A DNA stretch of 64,000 nucleotides, taken from the NCBI GenBank assembly GCA_030149285.1, contig JASBRU010000008.1:161258-225257 (forward strand), read 5' to 3'. This document shows positions 1-8,678 of the stretch, piece by piece (positions within the stretch are counted from its first letter, which is position 1; each line of letters begins with the position of its first letter). Made by a program: the position numbers and the translations under genes. This stretch comes from Flavobacteriales bacterium. Its GTDB lineage: Bacteria; Bacteroidota; Bacteroidia; Flavobacteriales; JASBRU01. Under the pieces are notes generated by a model. That model was given only the letters and a program-made list of their open reading frames with translations, was not told the origin of the DNA and searched no databases.

Positions 1-190
1 CATAAAAGGAGGCTACTGCACCTTCTTGCCCTCGTATAAAAAAAGAGTTATTATTACTGCCAATATACTGATATGTTGTACGAGCATCATGTTGGACTTG
101 GGTAAACCAGTTTATTGATAGTGGTGCTTTTTGTGCCTTAGCAAATAATGTAAATAGGCTAAGAACAATAATGAGTGGTAGATTTTTCAT
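1..190 (-). CDS. Secreted protein of unknown function, N-terminal part (cut by window edge)
   Basis: An open frame starts at an ATG read leftwards from position 190 and continues off the window; 63 codons are visible. It begins with a clear signal peptide (Lys-Asn, hydrophobic core, cleavage after ALFAKAQ-like residues near 20). The mature start has a Trp followed about 30 residues later by a Phe-x-x-Gly-Gln-Glu stretch. The secreted protein at 739-2301 has the same arrangement (Trp, a Gly-x-Asn-Asn stretch, then Gly-Gln-Glu), so I infer the two are paralogues. Function unknown. The frame is certain; the family relation rests on a short stretch. Confidence 0.75.
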   Translation of the reverse strand, partial: MKNLPLIIVLSLFTLFAKAQKAPLSINWFTQVQHDARTTYQYIGSNNNSFFIRGQEGAVASFY

Positions 191-246
191 AAATTAAATT
201 TTTAGGCTTTAAATATAAGTTGATTTTAATAAGATTCTAAGCAACA

Positions 247-711
247 GTGATAAAGTTAGTAAGAACAGACTCAGATAATAAAGATTTTATTGGACTGGTA
301 AAACAGTTAGATGCTGACTTAGCCATAAGAGATGGAGATGAACATGCCTTTTATGACCAATTTAATAAAATTGATAAAATAAAGTATGTAGTCGTAGCTT
401 ATGAAAATGGTGTAGCCATGGGTTGTGGTGCTATCAAGCATTATGATGATAATACTGTAGAGGTTAAACGTATGTTTACCCTACCGGAAAGCAGGGGTAA
501 AGGGCTGGCTTCTATAATACTAGCTGAATTAGAGAAGTGGGCAACAGAATTATCCTACAAAAAATGCATACTTGAAACAGGCATTAAGCAGCCGGAAGCA
601 ATAGGGTTATACAAGAAGAATAACTATATACAAATACCTAATTATGGGCAGTATGCAAATGCACCAAGTAGCAGATGTTTTGAGAAAGTACTTAATAAAA
701 AAGCCGACTAA
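247..711 (+). CDS. GNAT family N-acetyltransferase
   Basis: This 154-residue protein has the single-domain GNAT acetyltransferase layout. The acetyl-CoA binding motif A is at about residues 75-92, with a Lys-Arg-Met-Phe strand followed by a Ser-Arg-Gly-Lys-Gly-Leu-Ala loop that contacts the pyrophosphate. A C-terminal Gly-Leu-Tyr-Lys-Lys-Asn-Asn-Tyr element is also typical of GNATs. The start is a GTG; no upstream in-frame ATG is available. It should transfer an acetyl group from acetyl-CoA to an amine, but the substrate cannot be read from sequence. It stands alone, facing away from the secreted gene on its left and converging on the one on its right. Confidence 0.85.
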   Translation: MIKLVRTDSDNKDFIGLVKQLDADLAIRDGDEHAFYDQFNKIDKIKYVVVAYENGVAMGCGAIKHYDDNTVEVKRMFTLPESRGKGLASIILAELEKWATELSYKKCILETGIKQPEAIGLYKKNNYIQIPNYGQYANAPSSRCFEKVLNKKAD

Positions 712-726
712 TTAGTCGGCTTTTTT
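697..726. terminator. Bidirectional intrinsic terminator
   Basis: A perfect 15+15 palindrome: six A, a GC-containing stem (GCCGACTAA / TTAGTCGGC), six T. It overlaps the stop codon of the acetyltransferase gene and lies 13 bp beyond the end of the convergent gene at 739-2301, so it can stop transcription from both sides. Confidence 0.9.
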
Positions 727-738
727 AAAGGGAGTAAA

Positions 739-2301
739 TTAATTTATTGTTAGAGTTCCAAACCTAGATTTAGAGCCTTTAATTCCAACGATGATTACTT
801 TATCAGAGGTAAGTTGATATGACCTGAAAGGCACAAAGTATGCTTTAGTTTCTTTGTTATTAAACAGTTGTTGGTATTCGCCATTCCCGTCAGAATCTAT
901 TGTGTAGATAACAGCTACAGATTTTTTGACATTTGACATATTTCTTATTTTTTTATCCTCTTGTCTTCTTTCAAAGTTTTTTCTGTGGTCATTATACACA
1001 AAGTGGAGCTTATCATTATTAACCAATAATTTATAAGAAACATATACGCCTAATCCGCCAGTAGACTGTTTTTTGGGAACGTAAGTAGTCCAGGCAATAC
1101 TCCCGTCAGGGTTTACATTAATTACAATTATATCGTCATAATGGTATGTGTAAGTTGTAGTAGTGTTGCCATTTGCATCTGTAATAGTGTGGACAACAAC
1201 ATAGTATTCCTCTGCAATAATTACTGCTCCACCATCATCTCTTTTTATTATATTTTTAAAATCAAAAGAACCAATACTTTTGCCTTTTTCAGCTCTTCTT
1301 TCAGACATAAAGTTTGACAAAAAATCTTTAGTAAACTGGTTAAAGCTTTCAGTAACCTGGTTTAAAGTACTCTGATCAATAGTTATGTAAAATGTTCCAC
1401 CGGAAGACCCTTTTCTGTCTTCGGAGTACATACCGGCTACTCCAATAGTATTGTTACCCAAGTCAACAGTCATACCAATATTATCTATAAACTTATCAGC
1501 TAGGGCTAAGTCATATTCTTCAATTTCATCATCAGTATTTTTAGAAACTTTGAAAAGCTTGTAAAACTGATTGGATTCTTTTCTTTGTCTCTTTTCGCCT
1601 TTTTTTCTGTCGGGTTTTGCATAACCCATTACAAAAATATCTCCGTTGTTAGCTATTCGGTAGTCTTTTGTAATAAAGTATTTGTCACTATAAGGTAGTT
1701 GTATTTCTTTTCTCCATAATTCATTGTAATCTGTATCAAATACTTTTACTGCATTCATTTCTTCTTCATCCTTATCATAAGGAAAAGCAAAGTATACTAA
1801 TATCTTGGTGGAGTCATTAGAAACTTGAATGTCAAAAGAGCCAGATCTTTTTTTAGCAGTCATTGAGCCAAGTTCGATAGGTTTTTGAATTTTACCTGAA
1901 TTATCAATTCTTACTAATATCAAGTATCTTATGTCGTCTCTTGAGTCATAAGCTGTATAAAACAAGTTTACTTCGTTATTTTTTTGTAAAAAAGCTTGCT
2001 GAAATTCCGCATCTTCATCTTTGTATTCAAATGGCTCAACTACATAAGATTCGAGTAATTGATAGTTTTGAGTATTGTACTTTTTAACAATGATATCTTT
2101 TTTGTCGGATATACTGTATAGAGACTTTTTAGTTTCTTGACCTATTGTATAATAGTGTGTATTGTTTGCACCAATTATGCTGTTAAAGGCAAGTACTTTG
2201 GTTTTAATTAATGGTCCCCATTTTGTGTTTGTAAACTCTGATTGTGCTTTTAAAACTACGGAAGTGCATAAGAATGCTAGTAGGAGTGCTATTTTTTTCA
2301 T
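739..2301 (-). CDS. Secreted protein of unknown function
   Basis: A 520-residue protein with a typical signal peptide (Met-Lys-Lys, hydrophobic core, cleavage near Lys-Ala-Gln at residue 20). The mature chain is rich in beta-strand-like segments, contains many Asp-Asn-Gly-type turns and has no transmembrane segment or lipobox, suggesting a repetitive beta structure in the periplasm or outside the cell. I recognise no catalytic motif and no T9SS-type C-terminal sorting signal; the chain ends at a short Thr-Leu-Thr-Ile-Asn. Its N-terminus resembles the truncated gene at 1-190. Function unknown. Confidence 0.8.
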   Translation of the reverse strand: MKKIALLLAFLCTSVVLKAQSEFTNTKWGPLIKTKVLAFNSIIGANNTHYYTIGQETKKSLYSISDKKDIIVKKYNTQNYQLLESYVVEPFEYKDEDAEFQQAFLQKNNEVNLFYTAYDSRDDIRYLILVRIDNSGKIQKPIELGSMTAKKRSGSFDIQVSNDSTKILVYFAFPYDKDEEEMNAVKVFDTDYNELWRKEIQLPYSDKYFITKDYRIANNGDIFVMGYAKPDRKKGEKRQRKESNQFYKLFKVSKNTDDEIEEYDLALADKFIDNIGMTVDLGNNTIGVAGMYSEDRKGSSGGTFYITIDQSTLNQVTESFNQFTKDFLSNFMSERRAEKGKSIGSFDFKNIIKRDDGGAVIIAEEYYVVVHTITDANGNTTTTYTYHYDDIIVINVNPDGSIAWTTYVPKKQSTGGLGVYVSYKLLVNNDKLHFVYNDHRKNFERRQEDKKIRNMSNVKKSVAVIYTIDSDGNGEYQQLFNNKETKAYFVPFRSYQLTSDKVIIVGIKGSKSRFGTLTIN

Positions 2302-2355
2302 TTTGTTGAATTTGTTTCAGCGCAAGATATATAAAAAACCATTGTACCGAAACTT

Positions 2356-2383
2356 AAAAAGCTGACTAACTAGTCGACTTTTT
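2356..2383 (-). terminator. Intrinsic terminator, sister of the 697-726 hairpin
   Basis: AAAAAG and CTTTTT flank a stem with one mismatch and one wobble pair (GCTGACTA against TAGTCGAC). It lies 30 bp beyond the end of the minus-strand gene at 2414-2731. Its sequence is nearly the same as the terminator at 697-726. Confidence 0.75.
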
Positions 2384-2413
2384 AAAAACATACAGTAAAG
2401 CAGAGTCGCATTT

Positions 2414-2731
2414 TTACATTGCCAGAAATCTTAATAGGTATAGGAAGCTAATAGTTGCAGCAATGCCAATAGGGATGCCTATTAATATTGATAATAGTAC
2501 TGCTTTATTTGTGTTTATTCTTTTGGGAACACTGATGTAACTCACAGATTGCATAATTGTAATAAAAAAGAAATAGAAGCTCATAGCAATTAAGTTACCG
2601 GGTTGGGTAAGACCTTCTAAGCTATAATTGCCTTCATCTATGTAAAATAAAAAAAGACAGATGAGTACTGTTGCTACTATAAAAGCAGGCAATGCTTTTA
2701 TACTTCTGGGTTGGTTGAGCGTTATATTCAT
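2414..2731 (-). CDS. Small integral membrane protein, unknown function
   Basis: A 105-residue protein with three hydrophobic stretches long enough to span the membrane (about residues 13-31, 46-66 and 78-101) and short basic connecting loops (Pro-Lys-Arg-Ile-Asn). No enzymatic or transport motif is recognisable. It has its own terminator (2356-2383) and is divergent from the pirin gene, so it is probably a single-gene unit. Real gene judged by composition, membrane topology and terminator; function not known. Confidence 0.7.
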   Translation of the reverse strand: MNITLNQPRSIKALPAFIVATVLICLFLFYIDEGNYSLEGLTQPGNLIAMSFYFFFITIMQSVSYISVPKRINTNKAVLLSILIGIPIGIAATISFLYLLRFLAM

Positions 2732-2800
2732 AATAAATAGTTTTTGGATGTAAACTAAACGCTTTTGTATCTTGTATTCGTATAAATCAATTACAATAGT

Positions 2801-3670
2801 ATGTCTAACACTGGCTTAATAATAGAGGAAAGAACAAGGGATATTGGCGATTTTTTAGTGGGGCGTCTCATTCCTTTTCGGAAAAAAAGAATGGTGGGGC
2901 CTTTTATTTTTATAGATCATATGGGACCATCTGAGGTAAAGCCAGGACATTATATGGATATTGGTCAGCACCCGCATATTGGCTTATCTACGCTTACTTA
3001 TTTATTTGAGGGGGAGATGATACATAGAGATAGTATTGGTAGTTACCAGCGTATTACTCCCGGTTCTGTAAATTGGATGACAGCAGGTAAAGGTATTGTA
3101 CATACCGAGCGCACACCGGAGGATATGCGTGATGGAGGAACTTATCCGGTACATGGCTTTCAAATATGGGTAGCGCTACCTAAAGAGATAGAAGATATTG
3201 ACCCTGTATTTAGTCATACTGATAAAAGTGAATTACCTACTTGGGAGCAAGATGGATTGCAATTTACCCTTGTTGCCGGTGAAGGTTATGGAAAAAAGTC
3301 TCCTGTTCCGGTATATTCCGATTTGTTTATGGTACAAGTAAAAGCCAAAGAAAAAAACCTATTTAACCCACAAGGAAAATTAAAAGGAGAAATAGGTATA
3401 ACTATAGTTGAGGGGTATATTGAAGCCTGTGGGGATAGAGTGGAAAAAGGAAATATGTTGGTTTCTAAGGAGGAAGATGTTTGCAATATTACTATTGGAG
3501 AGAATACGCATTTACTATTATTTGGGGGTAAACCTTTTGCTGAAGAACGATTGATTCATTGGAACTTTGTTTCATCAAGCAAAGAAAAAATTGAAAAAGC
3601 CAAACAAGATTGGATTGATAAAAAGTTTACCCCAGTAGCAGACGACGATAGTTATATTCCATTACCTTAG
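2801..3670 (+). CDS. Pirin family protein
   Basis: A 289-residue bicupin of the pirin family, near normal length. The metal-binding residues of the N-terminal cupin are present: His57 and His59 in Gln-His-Pro-His, then His101 and Glu103 in Val-His-Thr-Glu-Arg. The conserved Phe-Gln-Ile-Trp-Val stretch follows near residue 145. Pirins bind Fe; some bacterial members have quercetin 2,3-dioxygenase activity, others act as redox-responsive binding proteins. Which applies here cannot be told. The stop is 4 bp before the next gene, so it is probably cotranscribed with the ATP-cone nuclease and the metallo-hydrolase downstream. Confidence 0.9.
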   Translation: MSNTGLIIEERTRDIGDFLVGRLIPFRKKRMVGPFIFIDHMGPSEVKPGHYMDIGQHPHIGLSTLTYLFEGEMIHRDSIGSYQRITPGSVNWMTAGKGIVHTERTPEDMRDGGTYPVHGFQIWVALPKEIEDIDPVFSHTDKSELPTWEQDGLQFTLVAGEGYGKKSPVPVYSDLFMVQVKAKEKNLFNPQGKLKGEIGITIVEGYIEACGDRVEKGNMLVSKEEDVCNITIGENTHLLLFGGKPFAEERLIHWNFVSSSKEKIEKAKQDWIDKKFTPVADDDSYIPLP

Positions 3671-3674
3671 TTAC

Positions 3675-4526
3675 ATGGCAAATAAGAGTATAATAGTTAC
3701 TAAAGTATCAGGTAAGCAGGATGTGTTTGATGTAGCTAAGCTTAGAAATTCATTAGAACGTTCTGGTGCTAATGATAAAGTTATACAGCAAATAGTTGAT
3801 GAAATAAGTGCCATTTTATACAATGGTATTACTACAAAGGAAATATATAACAAGGCATTTTCTCTTTTGAGAAAAACGTCTAAATCTACGGCGGCAAGAT
3901 ATAAGCTTAAAAAAGCAATAATGGAGTTGGGCCCAACAGGCTATCCCTTTGAAAAGTTTGTAGGAGAGATACTTAAATACCAGGGTTTTAATGTAGAAGT
4001 AGGCAAAATTGTTGAAGGACACTGTGTAAACCATGAAGTAGATGTAGTAGCAGAAAAAGATACCAAGCAATATATGGTAGAGTGTAAGTTTCATGGAGAT
4101 CAGAGTAGAAACTGTGATGTAAAAGTATCTTTATACATCCACTCAAGGTTTATTGATATTGAAAAGAAATGGAAAGAGAAGTCTATGGATGAAGTTAAGT
4201 TTCATCAAGGATGGATTTTTACCAACACAAAGTTTTCTAGTGATGCAATAAAGTATGGTAATTGTGTAGGCTTAATGTTAGTAGGTTGGGACTACCCCAA
4301 AGTAGGCAGTTTAAAAGAGCGAATAGATTTATCGGGCTTACATCCGGTTACTTGCCTTACTACTTTAACTAAGTACGAAAAACGTAGACTTATAGCTAAG
4401 CAAAAAGTTTTGTGTAAAGATATATGCCTACAGCCGGAGGTTTTAAGTGCTATAAATGTGAGTAATACTAGGCAACAAAATGTTTTGAAAGAAGCAAGTG
4501 AGCTGTGTAATATAAAAGCTAAATAA
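3675..4526 (+). CDS. ATP-cone domain fused to a PD-(D/E)xK nuclease-like domain
   Basis: A 283-residue two-domain protein. Residues 4-88 look like an ATP-cone, the nucleotide-sensing domain known from ribonucleotide reductases and NrdR (Ile-Val-Thr-Lys-x-Ser-Gly-Lys-x-x-x-Phe-Asp start, then helices). Residues 89-200 contain a restriction-endonuclease-like core: Glu-Val-Asp123 followed by Glu136-Cys-Lys138, the D...ExK arrangement of Mrr-type nucleases. The remaining 80 residues are unassigned and contain several Cys. It sits 4 bp after pirin and 6 bp before a beta-CASP metallo-hydrolase. I infer a nucleotide-regulated nuclease; the target is unknown and activity is unproven. Confidence 0.8.
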   Translation: MANKSIIVTKVSGKQDVFDVAKLRNSLERSGANDKVIQQIVDEISAILYNGITTKEIYNKAFSLLRKTSKSTAARYKLKKAIMELGPTGYPFEKFVGEILKYQGFNVEVGKIVEGHCVNHEVDVVAEKDTKQYMVECKFHGDQSRNCDVKVSLYIHSRFIDIEKKWKEKSMDEVKFHQGWIFTNTKFSSDAIKYGNCVGLMLVGWDYPKVGSLKERIDLSGLHPVTCLTTLTKYEKRRLIAKQKVLCKDICLQPEVLSAINVSNTRQQNVLKEASELCNIKAK

Positions 4527-4532
4527 AAGCAG

Positions 4533-5903
4533 ATGAGTTCAGATACTATTTCTATACATTTTTTAGGAGGGGCAGGCACTGTAACGGGGTCCAAATATTT
4601 AATTGACACTGGCGAAAGAAAGATTTTGGTTGATTGCGGGCTTTTTCAGGGCTTAAAAAAGCTACGTATGCTCAATTGGGATTTCTTACCCTTAAATGTT
4701 TCGGAAATAGATGTTGTGTTACTCACACATGGTCATATGGATCATTCCGGGTACCTGCCTAGGTTAGTAAAGATGGGTTTTAAACGATTTATAATGGCTA
4801 CAAAACCCACCTTAGATATAGCCGAAATAATTATTAGAGACAGTGCTAAAATTCAGGAGGAAGCTGCTGAACGAGCAAATAAAGAAGGGTATTCTAAACA
4901 TAGTCCTGCTGAACCTTTGTATGATTTAGATGATGCTGAAAAGTCTTTAGAGCATTTTAGATCTGTACCGGAAGGAGAGTGGGTAACACTTTTTGATGGT
5001 ATTAAGGCTAGGTTTCAGTACAATGGTCATATTATTGGCTCTACTTTTTTAGAGTTAGATATTAATGAAAAAAGATTTGTGTTTTCCGGAGATATGGGCA
5101 GGAAAGAAGATTTACTACTTAAATCGCCAAAAAAACCAGAGCGAGCAGATGTTCTTTTTATTGAGAGTACTTATGGAGACAGGTTGCACCCAAAGGATGA
5201 TTTAGAGTTAAAACTCAAAGAAATTATACTACAAACTGTGCAAAATGGCGGGACATTAATCATACCCAGTTTTGCCGTAGAAAGGGCACAAGTATTAATG
5301 TACTTGATATGGAAATTAAGGGAGAGAAACCATATCCCGGATATACCATTGGTGTTAGATAGCCCTATGGGAGCAAATGTATTAAGTGTATTTGACAGGT
5401 ATAGAGATTGGCATAAACTACCCCCAGATGTATACACAAAAATGTGTGATGCTTTTACCATTGTACAGGAGTATAGAGAGACTTGGGAGATGATAGATAA
5501 TAAAAACCCAAAAATTATTATTGCCGGTAGTGGTATGCTTACAGGCGGGCGCGTACTTAATTATTTACAATACTATATTTCTGAACCCGAAACATCGTTG
5601 TTGTTAGTTGGATTTCAGGCAGAGGGTACTAGAGGGAGACAGTTATTAGAAGGGGCTCAAGAGATAAAAATATATGGTAAGTATTACCCAGTTAAGGCAC
5701 AACTATTCAAGATAGATGAGTTATCTGCACATGCAGATCAAGGAGAGCTATTGGACTGGATGAGCAATATAAAAAACACTCCCGAAAAAGTATTTATAGT
5801 ACACGGCGAACCACACTCGGCAGATGCATTTAGAGTAAAAGTAAAAGATACTTATGGCTGGGACTGTCAAATTCCGGAGCTGTATACTATAGAAACAGTT
5901 TAG
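4533..5903 (+). CDS. MBL-fold / beta-CASP RNA-processing-type metallo-hydrolase
   Basis: A 456-residue metallo-beta-lactamase-fold protein. The HxHxDH signature is at residues 66-71 (Thr-His-Gly-His-Met-Asp-His), with further zinc ligands at His166 and Asp187 (Gly-Asp-Met-Gly-Arg). The middle has beta-CASP features (Ser-Phe-Ala-Val-Glu-Arg-Ala-Gln near 250) and the C-terminus carries Ser-Ala-His-Ala-Asp and Val-His-Gly-Glu motifs. The family comprises CPSF73-like nucleases that cut or trim RNA with two zinc ions. The close spacing to the ATP-cone nuclease suggests a shared nucleic-acid role, which is inference. Confidence 0.9.
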   Translation: MSSDTISIHFLGGAGTVTGSKYLIDTGERKILVDCGLFQGLKKLRMLNWDFLPLNVSEIDVVLLTHGHMDHSGYLPRLVKMGFKRFIMATKPTLDIAEIIIRDSAKIQEEAAERANKEGYSKHSPAEPLYDLDDAEKSLEHFRSVPEGEWVTLFDGIKARFQYNGHIIGSTFLELDINEKRFVFSGDMGRKEDLLLKSPKKPERADVLFIESTYGDRLHPKDDLELKLKEIILQTVQNGGTLIIPSFAVERAQVLMYLIWKLRERNHIPDIPLVLDSPMGANVLSVFDRYRDWHKLPPDVYTKMCDAFTIVQEYRETWEMIDNKNPKIIIAGSGMLTGGRVLNYLQYYISEPETSLLLVGFQAEGTRGRQLLEGAQEIKIYGKYYPVKAQLFKIDELSAHADQGELLDWMSNIKNTPEKVFIVHGEPHSADAFRVKVKDTYGWDCQIPELYTIETV

Positions 5904-5908
5904 TAAGC

Positions 5909-6259
5909 TTATTTATAGACTGTTTGCATTACCAAATCAAATACCTCGTATATCGTTTCTACTGGTATGTATTTGTTAGGGTTGATAGGGAATATTTTCA
6001 TTCTAGAGCGGCTTCCTTGTTCTAAAGCAGGGTGTTCAATTTTATTTCCATCAACAACTAATATGTAGGGGTTGCCTGTATCCTTATCAGTCCACAGGTA
6101 GCAAAACTGCTTGCCTTTATAGCAAAAACAAGGCATACGATACTTCCAAGCCTCAGTAATATGCTCATTATAGTCTTTAATAATCTTTCTTAAAGCCAAT
6201 AAACAACCTTTTACAGGCTCTTCTTGTTGGGTAAAAAAGTTATCAAAGTCTCTAAGCAT
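5909..6259 (-). CDS. DUF1801 domain protein
   Basis: A 116-residue protein matching the small DUF1801 family (YdhG-like): an N-terminal helical part, a Trp-Lys-Tyr-Arg-Met-Pro-Cys-Phe-x-Tyr-Lys-Gly core, then a beta sheet with Phe-Cys-Tyr-Leu-Trp. The biochemical role of the family is not established. It lies 3 bp after the ABC-F gene on the same strand, so it is probably the last gene of that transcript. It converges on the metallo-hydrolase with a 5-bp gap. Confidence 0.8.
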   Translation of the reverse strand: MLRDFDNFFTQQEEPVKGCLLALRKIIKDYNEHITEAWKYRMPCFCYKGKQFCYLWTDKDTGNPYILVVDGNKIEHPALEQGSRSRMKIFPINPNKYIPVETIYEVFDLVMQTVYK

Positions 6260-6262
6260 ATG

Positions 6263-8221
6263 CTACTCTCTTTTAGCTAATAGTTTTTCTACGGTTGCTT
6301 GTTGCTTTTCCCAGTCAGCCATTAAGGTATCAAGGCGGCTTTTCATTTCCTCATATTTAGCAAAAAACTCAGTGTCCTCAGATAGCTTTTTAAACTCTTC
6401 AGGCTTATGAAGTTTTTCATCTAATTCTGCCAAGGTAGTTTCTAAATCTTCCACCTCTTTTTCAACTTTACTAAGGGCATTGGTTTCTTTACGAATATCC
6501 TTTTCTAGCTGTTTTTTCTCATCATATGTGAGTCCCGACTCTTCTTTTTTTTTAGACTCCTCTTTTTTTGCTGCTACTTTTTTATTGGTTTCCAGCTCTA
6601 GTTGTCTAAAGTCAGCTACTTTTCTAGATTCTAAGTAAGAGTTAATGTCACCAAGGTGTTCTTTTACTTCACCATCTCTAAATTCAAATACTTTATTACT
6701 TAAGCCTTGTAAAAAGTCCCTGTCGTGAGAAACTAAAATAAGGGTGCCGTCATATTTCTTTAATGAGTTCTTTAAAACATCCTTAGACATCATATCTAAG
6801 TGGTTTGTGGGCTCATCCAGTACCAATACATTAGATGGTTCTAAGAGAAGCTTACATAGCGCTACACGCCCTTTTTCGCCCCCAGAAAGCACTTTTACCT
6901 TTTTTTGAACATCATCTCCGCTAAACATAAAAGAACCCAGTAAATCTCTTACACGAGGTCTTGTGTTATCATCAGCAGCGTCTTCTATAGTTTGTAAAAT
7001 GGTTTTGTTGCCATCTAAACTGTTGGCTTGGTCTTGGGCGTAGTAACCTACTTTTACATTATGGCCAAGTTCTACTTTACCGGTATGCTCTAGTTCACCA
7101 ATAATAATTTTTGCAAGGGTAGACTTTCCTTGTCCATTTTGACCCACAAAAGCAATTTTCTCTTGACGCTCTATCATCATATCCACATTAGAGAATACTT
7201 GGTGGTCTCCGTAACGTTTACCTACATTTTTTGCAGTTAAAACCACTTTGCCCGAATGGGGTGCAGGAGGAAACTTAAAGCGCATACTTTTGGTGTCTTC
7301 TTCATCTACCTCAATAATCACCATTTTATCCAACTTCTTAATCAAAGACTGAGCAAATGCCGCCTTACTGGCTTTTGCACGGAATTTATTAATCAGCATT
7401 TGAGTTTGCTTAATCTCCTGATCTTGGTTTTTCTTTGCTTGTATTTGCTTTTCTCTGCGTTCTTGACGCAATACTATATACTTACTGTAAGAGGCTTTGT
7501 AGTCGTATATATTTCCGTAAGAAATTTCTATAGTACGATTGGTTACAGAGTCTAAGAAAGATCTATCATGCGAAACGAGTAGTACAGCTCCTTCATAGGT
7601 TTGTAAAAACTCTTCAAGCCATATGATAGATTCTATATCTAAGTGGTTGGTAGGCTCATCTAGTAGCATTAACTCATTCTTTTGCAATAAAAGCTTGGCT
7701 AACTCTATACGCATACGCCATCCACCACTAAACTCTGTGGTTTGTCGGTCAAAGTCTTCTTGCTTAAAACCCAAACCTATCAAAACACGTTCTAAGTCGG
7801 CTTTAAAGTTGTAGCCGCCAATCATGCTAAAACGTTCTGTGGCTTCGTTCAATTCGGTAATCAAATCCATATAGCTATCACTTTCGTAATCTGTACGAGT
7901 AGTGATGGCTTCGTTTATTTCTTCAATACGGGCTTCAAGTTCTTTAATTTCTTCAAATGCAGATTCTGTTTCTTCCATTACGGTTTTACCGGATGAAAAT
8001 TCTAAATCTTGCTTTAAGAAACCAATTGTCAGGTCGTTTGGACCAGAAATATTACCCGAGTCTGCTTTTTGCTCACCTGAAAATATTTTGAGCAGGGTAG
8101 ATTTACCCGCTCCATTTTTTCCAACTAAACCAATTCGGTCTGTACCTGTTATTTGAAAAGAGATGTCTTTAAAAAGATCTCTACCGCCGAATCCTAACGA
8201 AATTTTATTTACTGATATCAT
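6263..8221 (-). CDS. ABC-F family ATP-binding protein
   Basis: A 652-residue protein with two ABC ATPase domains and no membrane domain. Domain 1 has Walker A at residues 34-42 (Gly-Lys-Asn-Gly-Ala-Gly-Lys-Ser-Thr), signature Phe-Ser-Gly-Gly-Trp and Walker B Leu-Leu-Leu-Asp-Glu-Pro. Domain 2 has Walker A near residue 355 and signature Leu-Ser-Gly-Gly-Glu. Between them is a charged helical linker, and the last 100 residues form a predicted coiled coil (Lys/Glu-rich). ABC-F proteins act on the ribosome (translation factors, sometimes antibiotic protection); this one resembles the housekeeping Uup/YheS type. Specific function not decidable. Confidence 0.9.
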   Translation of the reverse strand: MISVNKISLGFGGRDLFKDISFQITGTDRIGLVGKNGAGKSTLLKIFSGEQKADSGNISGPNDLTIGFLKQDLEFSSGKTVMEETESAFEEIKELEARIEEINEAITTRTDYESDSYMDLITELNEATERFSMIGGYNFKADLERVLIGLGFKQEDFDRQTTEFSGGWRMRIELAKLLLQKNELMLLDEPTNHLDIESIIWLEEFLQTYEGAVLLVSHDRSFLDSVTNRTIEISYGNIYDYKASYSKYIVLRQERREKQIQAKKNQDQEIKQTQMLINKFRAKASKAAFAQSLIKKLDKMVIIEVDEEDTKSMRFKFPPAPHSGKVVLTAKNVGKRYGDHQVFSNVDMMIERQEKIAFVGQNGQGKSTLAKIIIGELEHTGKVELGHNVKVGYYAQDQANSLDGNKTILQTIEDAADDNTRPRVRDLLGSFMFSGDDVQKKVKVLSGGEKGRVALCKLLLEPSNVLVLDEPTNHLDMMSKDVLKNSLKKYDGTLILVSHDRDFLQGLSNKVFEFRDGEVKEHLGDINSYLESRKVADFRQLELETNKKVAAKKEESKKKEESGLTYDEKKQLEKDIRKETNALSKVEKEVEDLETTLAELDEKLHKPEEFKKLSEDTEFFAKYEEMKSRLDTLMADWEKQQATVEKLLAKRE

Positions 8222-8288
8222 ATTGGCTGCAAAAGTAAGTAATCAAGGAAGATTAAATGCTATTTTTGCAGAACCAAAAATTAATGCA

Positions 8289-8678
8289 ATGTTTAAGAAA
8301 GGAACAAAGCTGAATAGCACTGTAAAAATGAAGTGCCCAAGGTGCCAAGAGGGTGATTTATTTGATGATAAAAACCCTTATAATCCTAAGACTACTTTAG
8401 TGATGAATGAAACATGCTCTAATTGTGGTTTGCGTTTTAATATAGAAGCGGGCTTTTTTTACGGAGCAATGTATGTAAGTTATGCGCTAACTGTTGCAAT
8501 AAGTGTAGCTGTTTATGTAACGGCTCATTTGTTTTTTGAGCCCACAGTTTCTCAATCTCTAATAGCTATATTTATAGCTTTATTGTTGATGGGGCCGGTG
8601 GTATTTAGGTTGTCTAGAGCTTTGTGGTTAAACTTATTTGTAAAGTATAACCCGGAGGCTAGGGGAGAGAAGCCCTAA
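8289..8678 (+). CDS. DUF983 membrane protein with zinc-ribbon-like motif
   Basis: A 129-residue protein from the ATG at 8289. A longer in-frame reading from 8163 would overlap the divergent ABC-F gene by nearly 60 bp and adds a non-homologous leader, so I reject it. Residues 14-42 hold two Cys pairs (Cys-Pro-Arg-Cys and Cys-Ser-Asn-Cys) as in zinc ribbons, followed by Gly-Phe-Phe-Tyr-Gly-Ala-Met-Tyr and two transmembrane helices. This is the DUF983 pattern; function unknown. The 3' end overlaps the convergent oxidoreductase gene by 20 bp. Confidence 0.85.
   Translation: MFKKGTKLNSTVKMKCPRCQEGDLFDDKNPYNPKTTLVMNETCSNCGLRFNIEAGFFYGAMYVSYALTVAISVAVYVTAHLFFEPTVSQSLIAIFIALLLMGPVVFRLSRALWLNLFVKYNPEARGEKP

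Noticed and set aside
5893..5925. AAACAGT...ACTGTTT inverted repeat at the convergent ends of the metallo-hydrolase and DUF1801 genes
   Set aside because: The 19-nt loop and lack of a T tract make it a poor terminator; not listed as a feature.
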